From contig CAVOPA010000006.1 of NCBI GenBank assembly GCA_963697705.1, positions 310,001 through 374,000 on the forward strand: a stretch of DNA of 64,000 nt. The letters are read 5' to 3'. The translations under genes were made by a program, and so were the position numbers. This document shows, in pieces, positions 1-8,935 of the stretch. The number at the start of each line of letters is the position of its first letter. Position 1 is the first letter of the stretch. Below the pieces are notes generated by a model. That model saw only the letters and a list, made by a program, of their open reading frames with translations. It was not told where the DNA came from and did not search any database. Source of the stretch: CAVUCH01 sp963697705 (GTDB lineage Bacteria; Acidobacteriota; Vicinamibacteria; Vicinamibacterales; JAENWD01).

Positions 1-2
1 GC

Positions 3-2768
3 ACCGCGGCGCCGGTCTGGACTGCCGCTACCGTCGCCACCGGAAACACCCTCGAGGCCGTCGCAGTGGCGTGGGCACTGCGCCAGCTCCCCGGCTTCGA
101 CCCCACGCTGCGGCGCATCCGCGACGTGCTGGCGTTCATCCTCATCGGCGTCATGAGCACGTCGCTGAGCGCCACGATCGGCGTTGCCACGTTGTGCGCG
201 GCGGCCGTTCAACCCTGGAGCCGGTTCGAGGCACTCTGGTCGGATTGGTGGTTGGGCGACGCTCTCGGAGCGCTCGTCGTCGCGCCCGTGATCCTGACGA
301 GTGCCCGACGAATGTCCTGGTCGCGCCGCCAGTGGGCGGAAGCGTGCCTGCTCGTGAGCGGCGCGGTGCTCGCGACGCACCTCGCCTTCGGCCAGGTGTT
401 TGGCCCGACGCGTGCGCACCATCCGGTCGAGTACGTCATCTTTCCGTTCGTGATCGCCGCCGCAGTGCGCGGCGGGCCTCCGGTGACTGCGCCGGTCGTG
501 CTCGCGGCGTCGGCTGTAACCATCTGGAACACGGTCCGCGGTGCAGGACCATTCGCGGGTCCCGAAGTGCATGAGGGCCTCGTCCTGCTCCAGGCGTTCA
601 TGGGCGTGCTCGCAGGCACGGGGCTGCTGCTCGCCGCTGCGATTGCCGAACGCGCAACCGCGGAGGGCCGCCGGGCCGCTGCGCATTCTGTGGGCGAGGT
701 CCTCGCCGGCGCGCAGAGCGTGGCAGACGCGGCTCCCGCGATCCTCCGCTCTATCTGCGAAAACCTCGAATGGCAGATCGGCGCCCTCTGGCTGGTCGAG
801 CATGGGGCCCAACGTCTGCGATGCCTTGCGCTGTGGAGCGACGAGGCGACGCAGGCGACCACGTTTGCCGCCGTGAGCAGAGACACCGCATTCGATCGCG
901 GCATCGGGCTGCCCGGACGCGTGTGGGCAACGGGCGAGGCGGCATGGATCGAGAACGTCGTTCACGACCGTAATTTCCCGCGTGCGCCTGTCGCCCGCGA
1001 CGCGGGGGTCCACGGCGCCTTTGCGTTCCCGATTCGTCTGGGCGAGGAAGTGCTCGGGATCATCGAGTGTTTCAACCGCGCCGTCGCCCCGCCGGATCCA
1101 GACCTGCTGCGGACGATGTCGTCAGTCGGCAACCAGATTGGGCAGTTCATGGGCCGCAAGCGCGAGGAGACTGCGGTGACCGAGGAGCAGCGCCGCACAT
1201 CCGCCATCCTCGAAACGGCGCTGGACGCGGTGATCGCGATGGATCATCGAGGTGTCATCTCCGAGTTCAACCCTGCCGCGGTGCGGACGTTCGGATATAC
1301 GCGGGATGAAGCCGTCGGTCGTGAGCTCGCGGAGCTGATGATCCCCGCCGCCCTCCGTGCGCAGCACCGGGAGGGTCTTGCGCGGTATCTCGCCGGCGGC
1401 GCCGGACCGTTCATCGGTCGACGCGTGGAGACCAGCGGGTGCCATGCGGACGGTCATGAGTTCCCGATCGAGCTGGCGATTACGAGAGTGACCGACGGCG
1501 GGGCGCCCGTATTCACGGGGTTCGTGCGCGACCTGACCGACCGGACGCGCGCGGAACGGGAGCGGGAGCAGCTGCTCCTCCGCGAAGCGACGGCACGAAG
1601 CGAGGCCGAAGCCGCGAACCGGGCGAAGGACGAGTTCCTGGCGACGTTGTCGCACGAGCTCCGCACGCCGCTCAATGCCATCGTCGGGTGGACGCGCATG
1701 TTGCTCGACGGCACGATGGACGCGCGCAGCACCAGACATGCGCTCGAAGTGATTGACCGCAACGCGCACCTCCAGGCGCAGCTCGTGGCCGATATCCTCG
1801 ATGTCTCCCGCATCATCACCGGTGGATTGCGCCTCGACGTGCAGCCCGTGGATCTCGGCACCGTCATCGGCGCGGCGCTGGATGCCGTAGGTCCCGCCGC
1901 CGACGCGAAGCATGTGCAGCTGCGTTCCTCGGTTCCGGCGTCAGCGCGGATCACGCATGGTGATCCGCAACGGCTGCAGCAGGTCGTCTGGAACCTGCTG
2001 GCGAACGCCGTGAAATTCACCGACACCGGCGGGAGTGTGCGCGTCGAACTGCTCGATGCCCGACCGGCGGGCATTCACATCCGGGTCAGCGACGACGGCT
2101 CGGGTATCGATCCGCAGTTCCTCCCGCATGTCTTCGAACGGTTCCGCCAGGCGGACGGATCGGTCAGCCGCCAGCACGGCGGCCTCGGGCTCGGGTTGGC
2201 CATCGTTCGGCACCTCGTCGAACTGCACGGTGGCACGGTGCGCGCGGAGAGTTCCGGCGCGGGCCAGGGTGCGACGTTTACCGTGGAACTGCCGCGAATC
2301 GATCCGCTCGCCACCGAGACGTCCGCGGAGAGGCGTGGAGATGGCGATGCCGTCGATCCGTCCGAGGCGCCGGAGCAAATCGAACTGGCGGGCTATCGCA
2401 TCCTGGTTGTCGACGATCAGCAGGACGCCCGGGACCTGCTGGCAGCGATCCTGACCGCCTCGGGTGCTCGTGCCGAGACGGCTTCGTCGGTGCAGGATGC
2501 GCTGCAGCGGCTCGATCTCGACAGGCCGGATGCCCTGCTCGCCGACATCGGCATGCCGGGCGCCGACGGATATCGGCTCATTCGGGAGGTTCGGCGGCGG
2601 GACGCACAATCTGGCCGGCATCTCCCCGTTGCCGCAATCACGGCCTACGCGGGTGACCAGGATCGCGAACGCGTCATGGCGGCCGGGTTCGACCGTCACG
2701 TGCCGAAACCGATCACCCGCTCAGAGATCGTGGATGCGGTGATCGCCATCTGTCGGGGCCAGGACTAG
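3..2768 (+). CDS. Hybrid sensor histidine kinase, MASE1-GAF-PAS-HisKA-HATPase-REC (5' partial)
   Basis: The reading frame is open to the window edge. The visible TGNTLEA stretch before the first usable GTG (66) fits the middle of a MASE1 membrane sensor, so the true start lies outside. Counting from that GTG: membrane MASE1 to about residue 195, GAF about 222-365, PAS about 383-498, HisKA with phospho-acceptor H530 in SHELRTPLN, HATPase_c with N box (NLLANAVKF) and G boxes (DDGSGI, GLGLGLAIV) about 640-760, and a C-terminal receiver with phospho-acceptor D827 and conserved K881. It is an inner-membrane kinase that would pass phosphate to its own receiver. The signal is unknown. No output regulator lies next to it; the next gene, 284 bp downstream, is a TonB receptor. 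The domain order is secure, the ligand is not. Confidence 0.93.
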   Translation, partial: TAAPVWTAATVATGNTLEAVAVAWALRQLPGFDPTLRRIRDVLAFILIGVMSTSLSATIGVATLCAAAVQPWSRFEALWSDWWLGDALGALVVAPVILTSARRMSWSRRQWAEACLLVSGAVLATHLAFGQVFGPTRAHHPVEYVIFPFVIAAAVRGGPPVTAPVVLAASAVTIWNTVRGAGPFAGPEVHEGLVLLQAFMGVLAGTGLLLAAAIAERATAEGRRAAAHSVGEVLAGAQSVADAAPAILRSICENLEWQIGALWLVEHGAQRLRCLALWSDEATQATTFAAVSRDTAFDRGIGLPGRVWATGEAAWIENVVHDRNFPRAPVARDAGVHGAFAFPIRLGEEVLGIIECFNRAVAPPDPDLLRTMSSVGNQIGQFMGRKREETAVTEEQRRTSAILETALDAVIAMDHRGVISEFNPAAVRTFGYTRDEAVGRELAELMIPAALRAQHREGLARYLAGGAGPFIGRRVETSGCHADGHEFPIELAITRVTDGGAPVFTGFVRDLTDRTRAEREREQLLLREATARSEAEAANRAKDEFLATLSHELRTPLNAIVGWTRMLLDGTMDARSTRHALEVIDRNAHLQAQLVADILDVSRIITGGLRLDVQPVDLGTVIGAALDAVGPAADAKHVQLRSSVPASARITHGDPQRLQQVVWNLLANAVKFTDTGGSVRVELLDARPAGIHIRVSDDGSGIDPQFLPHVFERFRQADGSVSRQHGGLGLGLAIVRHLVELHGGTVRAESSGAGQGATFTVELPRIDPLATETSAERRGDGDAVDPSEAPEQIELAGYRILVVDDQQDARDLLAAILTASGARAETASSVQDALQRLDLDRPDALLADIGMPGADGYRLIREVRRRDAQSGRHLPVAAITAYAGDQDRERVMAAGFDRHVPKPITRSEIVDAVIAICRGQD

Positions 2769-3052
2769 GAACGAGGCCTTCTGAGCTCGAGCGCCACGCG
2801 TCGACCCTGCATCACTTCAGTCACGTTCACGTAAACACTCCTGCTGAGACGAGTCGCCATACGCTCGCCCACACCCGTGCCCGTGCGCACGACCGCAGGC
2901 GGTTTAACGCACGCGTAACACGATCGTCGCCCGGTTCTTACGACCACCAAGTACCGTCGATCCCGTTCACAAACGGCAATCACGGTGGCGACACCCGCTG
3001 CCGGGCGTGGTGGGCGCGCCCGCGTGCGGTCACTCACATCAGCGAGGCACAC

Positions 3053-6000
3053 ATGAACGGCAAGTGGTATTCGTGGACCAGGCTGGCGGTCCTTCTGCTC
3101 GTGCTCAGCGGGCTGTCAACCGCACCCGTACTGGCTCAGGGCGACGCACGTATCGCCGGCACCGTGCGCGACACGAGCGGTGGATCCGTGTCCGGTGCCA
3201 CGGTGGTCGTCCGCAATGAGAAGACGGGTGCGGAGCGGACGACGACGTCGGGGCCTGACGGCGGGTACATGGTCGGCTCGCTGACACCGTCGCTGTACAC
3301 CGTCCGGGTGGCCGCCGGCCAGTTCGCTCCGACCGAGTACACCGGCCTGCAGCTGCTGCCCGCACAGGAACTGACCATCGACCTCGAGCTGCGGCCGCAG
3401 GGCGTGACCGAGCAGGTGACCGTCTCGGCGGCGCCGTCGCAGCTCGACCTGAGCTCCGCGCGCATCGGCACGAACGTGATCGAGCGCGAGGTCAGGGATC
3501 TCCCGATCAACGGGCGTCAGTTGTCGCAGCTCTATCTGCAGGCACCCGGGTCGGTGAACAGCGGGACCGGCACGTTCGGCGACATCCGGTTCAGCGGCCG
3601 CGCCGTGCAGCAGAACATCATCCGGTACGACGGCATCGAGGGCAGCGCCATCATCGACGCGTCGCCGGGAAACCTCAATGGCGAGCTCCCGTCGCCGTTC
3701 CGCCTGCAGTCCAGCCTCGAGAACGTCCAGGAGTTCCGTGTCGAATCGAGCAACTATCCCGCCGAATACGGCACGGGGACCGGCGGACAGATCACGGTGA
3801 TTTCGAAGTCCGGCACGAACACCGTGCACGGGTCGGTCTTCGAGTACCACCGGGGCGACGGGTTGGACGCGCCGAACTACTTCGATATCGCCAAGTCGCC
3901 GTTGAAACAGAACCAGTTCGGCGCCTCGGCCGGCGTGCCGTTGAAGAAGGATCGCACGTTCCTTTTCGGAAGCTATGAGGGCTATCGCCTGGAATCCGGC
4001 GTCAATCTGGTCGAAGCGGTGCCGAGCGCGCAGGCGTGGGCGCGCGCCGTCCCGGCCGTCTTACCGCTGCGCGACGCTTTCATCGGGCCCGGCGCCGTTG
4101 TCCTGCCCGGGGCGTCGACGAATCCCGACTTCGACATCGTGCAGTTGCAGGAGAACGTAAACGTGCAGGAGGATGCCTTCAGCGCGCGACTCGATCATCG
4201 GTTATCGCCCAACTGGAGCGTCTACACCCGGTACTACCGTGACTCCGGCACCAACACGCAGCCGGAAGGCGTCACCGGCCGTTCCTCGTACATCACGGCC
4301 ACGCCGGAGAATGCGGTGGTGGCGCTGCAGGGCATCCTGAGCCCCACGGTCTTGAATGAGCTCAAGGTCGGGTACAACGCCGCCGCGACGACAATCGAAG
4401 GCCGCGCCCCGACGGTGAACGGGATCGACCTCTCACAGATCTCCGTCAACCTCAGCGGCAGCGTGGCGAACACCGGCATCGCCGGCCAGGGATCGTCCTC
4501 CGGAATCGCCGTGCCCGGAGGGCTCCTCCGAACAAACAGCGCGGCAAACGGGCGAGGCACGCCCTACAGGCCATACTCTCTGTCGGTCATCGACGCGCTG
4601 ACGATGACGCGAGGCACGCACAACCTGAAGCTCGGTGGCGAGCTGCGCATGATCCGCCTGAAGACCGACAGGCTCGGGGGCACGACCTACACCTTCTCGA
4701 ATCTGAACGACTTTCTGGCGAACCGCGCCCAGAGCATCCAGTACCTCGGAGACCTCAGCGAGCCGAGCGTATTCAACGACGGGGCGACCGGCCAGCGTTT
4801 GGCGGAGCAGGAGTACGTGATCGGGTTCGCTCAGGACGAATGGCGGCTTGGGCGCGCCGTGACGTTGAACTACGGCCTCCGGTACGAGTACTACACGCCG
4901 ATGCGCGAGGCTCACGATCTGAACGTCCAGTTCGACATCCGGAACGGCACGCTCAAGCCGCCCACCAGCGACCTCTTCCAGTCGAACGCGAACAACTTCC
5001 AGCCACGGGTCTCGCTGACGTGGTCGCCGGGTTCCGCCGGCACGACGGTCCTGCGGGCCGGCGGTGGTGTGTATGTCGGACCGGGCCAAACCGAGGATCA
5101 GATTCAGCCGATTGAGAGCGATCGCATCAGCTCGACGACGAGCGGTGGAGCCTTTCCAATCGACCCCGCCGTGCTGCGGGCGAATTTCGTCAACAACCCG
5201 AACAACCGGTCCTACCAGCCGCGGGCGTATGCGGCGGAATACAAAATCCCTGAGCGTGTGTATCAGTATTCCGCGTCCGTGCAGCAGGAAGTGCGGGGCG
5301 GCTTCGTCGCGACCGCGGCCTACGTCGGCAGCCAGGGGCGCAATCTCTTCCTCCGGAGCTGGGCCAACAAGGTGACGGAGGTGCGCACCAATCCGAATCC
5401 GACGGCCAATGCGATCGTCATTCGCGAGTTCGACATCGTGAACGGCAATTCCATTCAGCGGCCGTTCGCCGAAGTCGACTACAAGACGAGCGGGGGCCAC
5501 GACAGCTACCATTCCATGCAGCTCTCGCTCGCGCGGCGGTTCAACTCGGGGCTGACGCTCAACTCCCAGTACACGCTGGCGCGCAGCTACGGCAACACCG
5601 CCGGCTCGAACGAGGCGCTGACCGCCGGCAACCCCTTCGATTTCGACTACGACATCGGGTACAACGCCTTCGACGTGCGGCACACGTACAACGTCAGCGC
5701 GCTCTACTCGCTGCCCGTCGGCCGCGGCCGCCGCTACCTGGGCGACGCCTCCGGCCTGACGGAGGCGCTCCTCGGAGGATGGGACGTTGGCGCCATCGTG
5801 AATGGGCGCAGCGGGCTGCCAATCGACGTCCGTGTCGTCCGTCCCGACGTTGCCTACGTCGATGCGGCGGGGCTCGTGTTCTCGACACCGGCGGCGGGCC
5901 GCGTCGCGGTCATCAACACGCCCGGCGGCGGCGCATCGAGAAACGTGCGGCGGCCGGACCTGATCCCGGGCGTCGATCCGTATCTGAAGAACGGGACGCA

Positions 6001-6367
6001 GTGGTTGAATCCCGCGGCCTTTGCGGTGCCGGCGCCCGGGGAGTTCGGCAACCTCACGCGCGGTCTACTGCGCGGGCCGAGCTTCAATCAGGTTGACGCG
6101 GTGTTTGCCAAACGCATCCCCCTCGGCGGCCGCGCCAATGCCGAGGTCCGGGCCGAGATCTTCAACCTGCTGAACCGGGACAACTTCGCCAATCCGGTGG
6201 CCACGCTGCCGAATGCGTTGGGCGCGGCAGCGAACCAGGTCCAGCCGGGACAGCCCTATACGGCGGCCGCAGCGGGCACGTTCGGGACGGTGACCAGCAC
6301 CGTTGGTCGGACCGTCGGGCTGGGCACGAACCGTCAGGCACAAGTCGCCTTCCGCGTGAGCTTCTAA
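3053..6367 (+). CDS. TonB-dependent receptor, Oar-like (receptor 1)
   Basis: 1104 aa outer-membrane protein. It has a Sec signal peptide (hydrophobic LAVLLLVLSGLS, cleavage near PVLAQG), a carboxypeptidase-regulatory-like beta-sandwich at about 31-115 (RIAGTVRDTSGGSVSGATV), a plug-like region at about 125-240 (REVRDLPINGRQLSQL, then EFRVESSNYPAEYGTGTGGQ) and a long beta-barrel ending in aromatic-terminated VAFRVSF. This architecture is typical of acidobacterial Oar-type receptors that take up large substrates, often glycans or peptides, with TonB energy. There is no neighbouring SusD or hydrolase to indicate the substrate. The 284 bp upstream contain no promoter I could identify with confidence. 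A hairpin follows the stop. Confidence 0.93.
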   Translation: MNGKWYSWTRLAVLLLVLSGLSTAPVLAQGDARIAGTVRDTSGGSVSGATVVVRNEKTGAERTTTSGPDGGYMVGSLTPSLYTVRVAAGQFAPTEYTGLQLLPAQELTIDLELRPQGVTEQVTVSAAPSQLDLSSARIGTNVIEREVRDLPINGRQLSQLYLQAPGSVNSGTGTFGDIRFSGRAVQQNIIRYDGIEGSAIIDASPGNLNGELPSPFRLQSSLENVQEFRVESSNYPAEYGTGTGGQITVISKSGTNTVHGSVFEYHRGDGLDAPNYFDIAKSPLKQNQFGASAGVPLKKDRTFLFGSYEGYRLESGVNLVEAVPSAQAWARAVPAVLPLRDAFIGPGAVVLPGASTNPDFDIVQLQENVNVQEDAFSARLDHRLSPNWSVYTRYYRDSGTNTQPEGVTGRSSYITATPENAVVALQGILSPTVLNELKVGYNAAATTIEGRAPTVNGIDLSQISVNLSGSVANTGIAGQGSSSGIAVPGGLLRTNSAANGRGTPYRPYSLSVIDALTMTRGTHNLKLGGELRMIRLKTDRLGGTTYTFSNLNDFLANRAQSIQYLGDLSEPSVFNDGATGQRLAEQEYVIGFAQDEWRLGRAVTLNYGLRYEYYTPMREAHDLNVQFDIRNGTLKPPTSDLFQSNANNFQPRVSLTWSPGSAGTTVLRAGGGVYVGPGQTEDQIQPIESDRISSTTSGGAFPIDPAVLRANFVNNPNNRSYQPRAYAAEYKIPERVYQYSASVQQEVRGGFVATAAYVGSQGRNLFLRSWANKVTEVRTNPNPTANAIVIREFDIVNGNSIQRPFAEVDYKTSGGHDSYHSMQLSLARRFNSGLTLNSQYTLARSYGNTAGSNEALTAGNPFDFDYDIGYNAFDVRHTYNVSALYSLPVGRGRRYLGDASGLTEALLGGWDVGAIVNGRSGLPIDVRVVRPDVAYVDAAGLVFSTPAAGRVAVINTPGGGASRNVRRPDLIPGVDPYLKNGTQWLNPAAFAVPAPGEFGNLTRGLLRGPSFNQVDAVFAKRIPLGGRANAEVRAEIFNLLNRDNFANPVATLPNALGAAANQVQPGQPYTAAAAGTFGTVTSTVGRTVGLGTNRQAQVAFRVSF

Positions 6368-6386
6368 CGCTCTGAGCGATGTGCGC

Positions 6387-6414
6387 CGGGCGGCTGCGAG
6401 GCGGCAGCCGCCCG
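6387..6414 (+). terminator. Hairpin after TonB receptor 1
   Basis: An 11-bp perfect stem, CGGGCGGCTGC pairing with GCAGCCGCCCG, with a 6-nt loop, starts about 20 bp after the receptor stop. Only TT follows, so it is a weak intrinsic terminator or a 3'-end stabilising hairpin. Confidence 0.5.
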
Positions 6415-6811
6415 TTCTGCACATGGACCGGACGCACGGCGTGCCATGCCCGCGGCTGCTGGGAAGTGACCGTTAGGGTCGTAGCCCTGCGCGGCGCGTG
6501 TCCGACAGGCTCGAGATCCCCGCCGAGAGCGAGGATGAGGACCGCGCGGGTCAACCCACTCGGCCCTGTCACGCTCGCACTGATTCGAGTCTGGCCTCTC
6601 CACGCACCAGCCACGTCCTACCGCTCCGGTCCGTGACTGTAGGCGGATGGGCGTAAACGCTACAACCACCCTACAGTCTCTCGGATCGCTTCATCGTGAA
6701 CCGCGACGCTCGCCTACAGCGCCACGCCGTTGCGTAATGTTCGAACGGCTTGTTCTCACGAGTGACAATCACCAATCACCTTCGTTGCCGGAATTCTTTC
6801 CATCTGGGCAT
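6415..6811 (+). other. Gene-free leader before YfcC-like carrier
   Basis: About 400 bp without a recognisable gene. The carrier frame stays open back to 6647, but that N-terminal extension is low-complexity and unlike the family, so I treat it as leader. No strong promoter was seen. Confidence 0.4.
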
Positions 6812-8209
6812 ATGCTTGTGCTTCCCAGGAAGAACTGTCTGACGACGAGGGTGCCGCAATTGACGCCACTGTTCTCGCTGCGATTTCCGCACCCCATCGT
6901 CCTGTTGTTAGGCGGGATCGTCATCGCCGCCGTACTCACGTGGATGATCCCGGCGGGCGAATTCGAGCGCCGCGACGATCCCGCGCTCGGGCGAAGTCTC
7001 GTCGTCGCGGGCACGTATCACCGCGTGCGGTCGGCCCCTGTGGGCCCGATGGGCGCGTTGCTCGCCGTGCCGCGCGGGCTGGTCGCGGGGGCCGAGGTCA
7101 TCGTCGCCATCCTGCTGGTCGGCGGCGCGTTCGCGCTCGTGGAGGTGCTCGGGACACTAGGCAGAGGCGCATGGGTGATCGCGCGGCAGTTTGACGGACG
7201 AGGGATCCGGGCCCTTCCCCTCGTCGCGCTCGTGTTCGGCACCTTCGGCGCGCTCGAGAACATGCAGGAGGAGATCATCGCGCTCGTGCCAGTGCTGCTC
7301 GTCCTCGGCGCCGGACTCGGGGTCGATGCGTTGACGATGGTGGCCGCGAGCGTCGGCGCGGCGATCGTCGGCTCCGCGTTCGGCCCCTCGAACCCGTTTC
7401 AGGCGGGGATCGCGCTCAACCTCGCGCAGCTTCCGTTGCTCTCGGGCGCCGGAGTGCGGCTGCCGCTTCTCGTCGTCGCGCTCACGATCTGGATTGCCCT
7501 GACGGTGCGCCATGCTGTCAGGCATCCCGTGCCGCGCTCGTCTGGTGTCGGCATGAAGAAGGAACCGATGACCAGGCGCGACGTGTTGATACTGTTGCTC
7601 GTGCTGTCGCCGCTCGCCACCTATGTCGTGGGCGTCCTTCGGTTCGACTGGGGGTTCAACGAGCTCTCGGCATTGTTCTTCATCGCGGCGTTGATAATCG
7701 GCGTCATCGGCGGGCTGGGCGTCAGTGGGAGCGCGACGGCCTATCTGAAGGGGATGGAGACACTGGTGGGGGCAGCCGTCCTCGTCGGTGTGGCGCGCGG
7801 CATTTCGGTGGTGCTCACCGATGGCCGCGTCATCGACACGATCGTGCAGGGGCTGGCGTCCCCGCTCATGGGGAAGCCGCCGGCCGCTGCCGCTCTGCTC
7901 ATGGTGCCGATCCACGTGCTCATTCACCTCCCCGTATCGAGCGTCAGTGGGCAGGCCGCGCTCACGATGCCGATCCTCATCCCGCTGTCCGACGTCATCG
8001 GGCTCTCGCGCCAGGCAACTGTTCTCGCCTATCAGACCGGTGCCGGACTGGCCGAGCTCATCGTTCCGACCAACGGTGCGCTGATGGCGGTCCTGCTCGC
8101 CGCGGGCGTGCCGTTCTCGCGATGGTTCGGGTTCGCGGTCGGAGGATTTCTGCTGCTCACCGCCATCGGGGGGATTGGCGTTTTAGTGGCGGCGACGTCG
8201 CACCAGTAG
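6812..8209 (+). CDS. YfcC-family (DcuC-like) membrane carrier
   Basis: About 465 aa polytopic inner-membrane protein. FPHPIVLLLGGIVIAAVLTW followed by IPAGEFERRDD is the usual YfcC-family N-terminus (first helix, then a conserved PAGE-type loop). Later features include the GSAFGPSNPFQAG re-entrant-like loop and SVSGQAALTMPILIPLSD, with helices to the C-terminus. The family is related to C4-dicarboxylate and short-chain fatty-acid carriers; the substrate here cannot be read from sequence. The start is uncertain. The frame opens at 6647, ATG 6812 is the first reasonable choice, and TTG 6860 has a GAGG about 9 bp upstream and gives a more family-like N-terminus. It is transcribed alone, with a remnant gene on the opposite strand downstream. 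Confidence 0.85.
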   Translation: MLVLPRKNCLTTRVPQLTPLFSLRFPHPIVLLLGGIVIAAVLTWMIPAGEFERRDDPALGRSLVVAGTYHRVRSAPVGPMGALLAVPRGLVAGAEVIVAILLVGGAFALVEVLGTLGRGAWVIARQFDGRGIRALPLVALVFGTFGALENMQEEIIALVPVLLVLGAGLGVDALTMVAASVGAAIVGSAFGPSNPFQAGIALNLAQLPLLSGAGVRLPLLVVALTIWIALTVRHAVRHPVPRSSGVGMKKEPMTRRDVLILLLVLSPLATYVVGVLRFDWGFNELSALFFIAALIIGVIGGLGVSGSATAYLKGMETLVGAAVLVGVARGISVVLTDGRVIDTIVQGLASPLMGKPPAAAALLMVPIHVLIHLPVSSVSGQAALTMPILIPLSDVIGLSRQATVLAYQTGAGLAELIVPTNGALMAVLLAAGVPFSRWFGFAVGGFLLLTAIGGIGVLVAATSHQ

Positions 8210-8241
8210 CCGCGGGCGTTGCTGTCTCGACACAGCCTCCG

Positions 8242-8890
8242 TCATCCGCTCTTCGGAAGGTCGCCGAACACAACGACCGTTTCTCCCGATGGTTCATGGA
8301 TCACCGGAGCTGGGCCGCGGATCGCCGCAACTTCGGCCTCGGAGACGCGACCAACCTTCACCAGCGCGTCGGCCTTGCCGACGAGGGTCATGAAGGGCAT
8401 CTGCAGCTCCGGCACGCTGCGCGCAACCTTGAGCGCTCGCTCGTAGAAGTCGAACGCCTGCTCTGGACGACCGAGCTCAACGAAGCCGTGGCCGAACAGG
8501 GTAAGCCAGCGCACCAGGGACGAGGTGTCGCCGTTCGTTTCGGCGACCTTGATTGCCTCGCCCAGATTCACGACTGCGGTGTTCGTGTCGCCTTGCAGAA
8601 AAGCGACAAGGCCGAGCTCGCCGTTCTTGCAGGCGACCAGTAAGCTCTTGCGCAGTGACGGGGGGAGAGGTCTCCATAGAGGCTCTGCGGCCCGAGCTGG
8701 ATGGACGCCGCGCGAGCTCCCACGTTGAGTACCACTCGGCACGAGTAGCCACCCGTCGAGGGCGGACCGGAGGAAACTGTCTCGCCTTCGAGGTGGACAT
8801 CGGCAGGGGATTGCGTGCTCGCGGCCAGCCACTCGTTGATTGGGGCGGTGACCTCCTGTGATGTGACAGGGGTCGAATCGCTCTCCCTCC
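8242..8890 (-). pseudogene. TPR-repeat protein remnant, frameshifted
   Basis: Two minus-strand frames read as one protein. The upstream frame gives SQEVTAPINEWLAAS and ends ...AASIQLGPQSLYGDLSP. The downstream frame gives SLRKSLLVACKNGELGLVAF and then TPR-like helices (AVVNLGEAIKVAETNGDTSS; EQAFDFYERALKVARSVPEL), ending at TGA 8242. The frames switch at a run of six C on the coding strand near 8660; seven would restore the frame. No start codon precedes the first frame before the neighbouring glycosyltransferase gene ends. This is therefore a 3' fragment of a larger TPR protein, possibly a regulator. The frameshift lies in a homopolymer and could also be a sequencing error. Confidence 0.65.
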
Positions 8891-8935
8891 GGCAGCCCGA
8901 TAAGGGGTGCGCCTCAAGACGCTGCGGAACGCGAA

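Noticed and set aside
2765..3052. 95-codon minus-strand frame between kinase and TonB receptor 1
   Set aside because: No ribosome site, no family and Arg-rich composition typical of non-coding GC-rich frames.
4433..5683. 416-codon minus-strand open frame
   Set aside because: Antisense shadow of TonB receptor 1.
8122..8643. 173-codon plus-strand frame after the YfcC gene
   Set aside because: Antisense to the TPR remnant, whose minus-strand frames show real repeat motifs.
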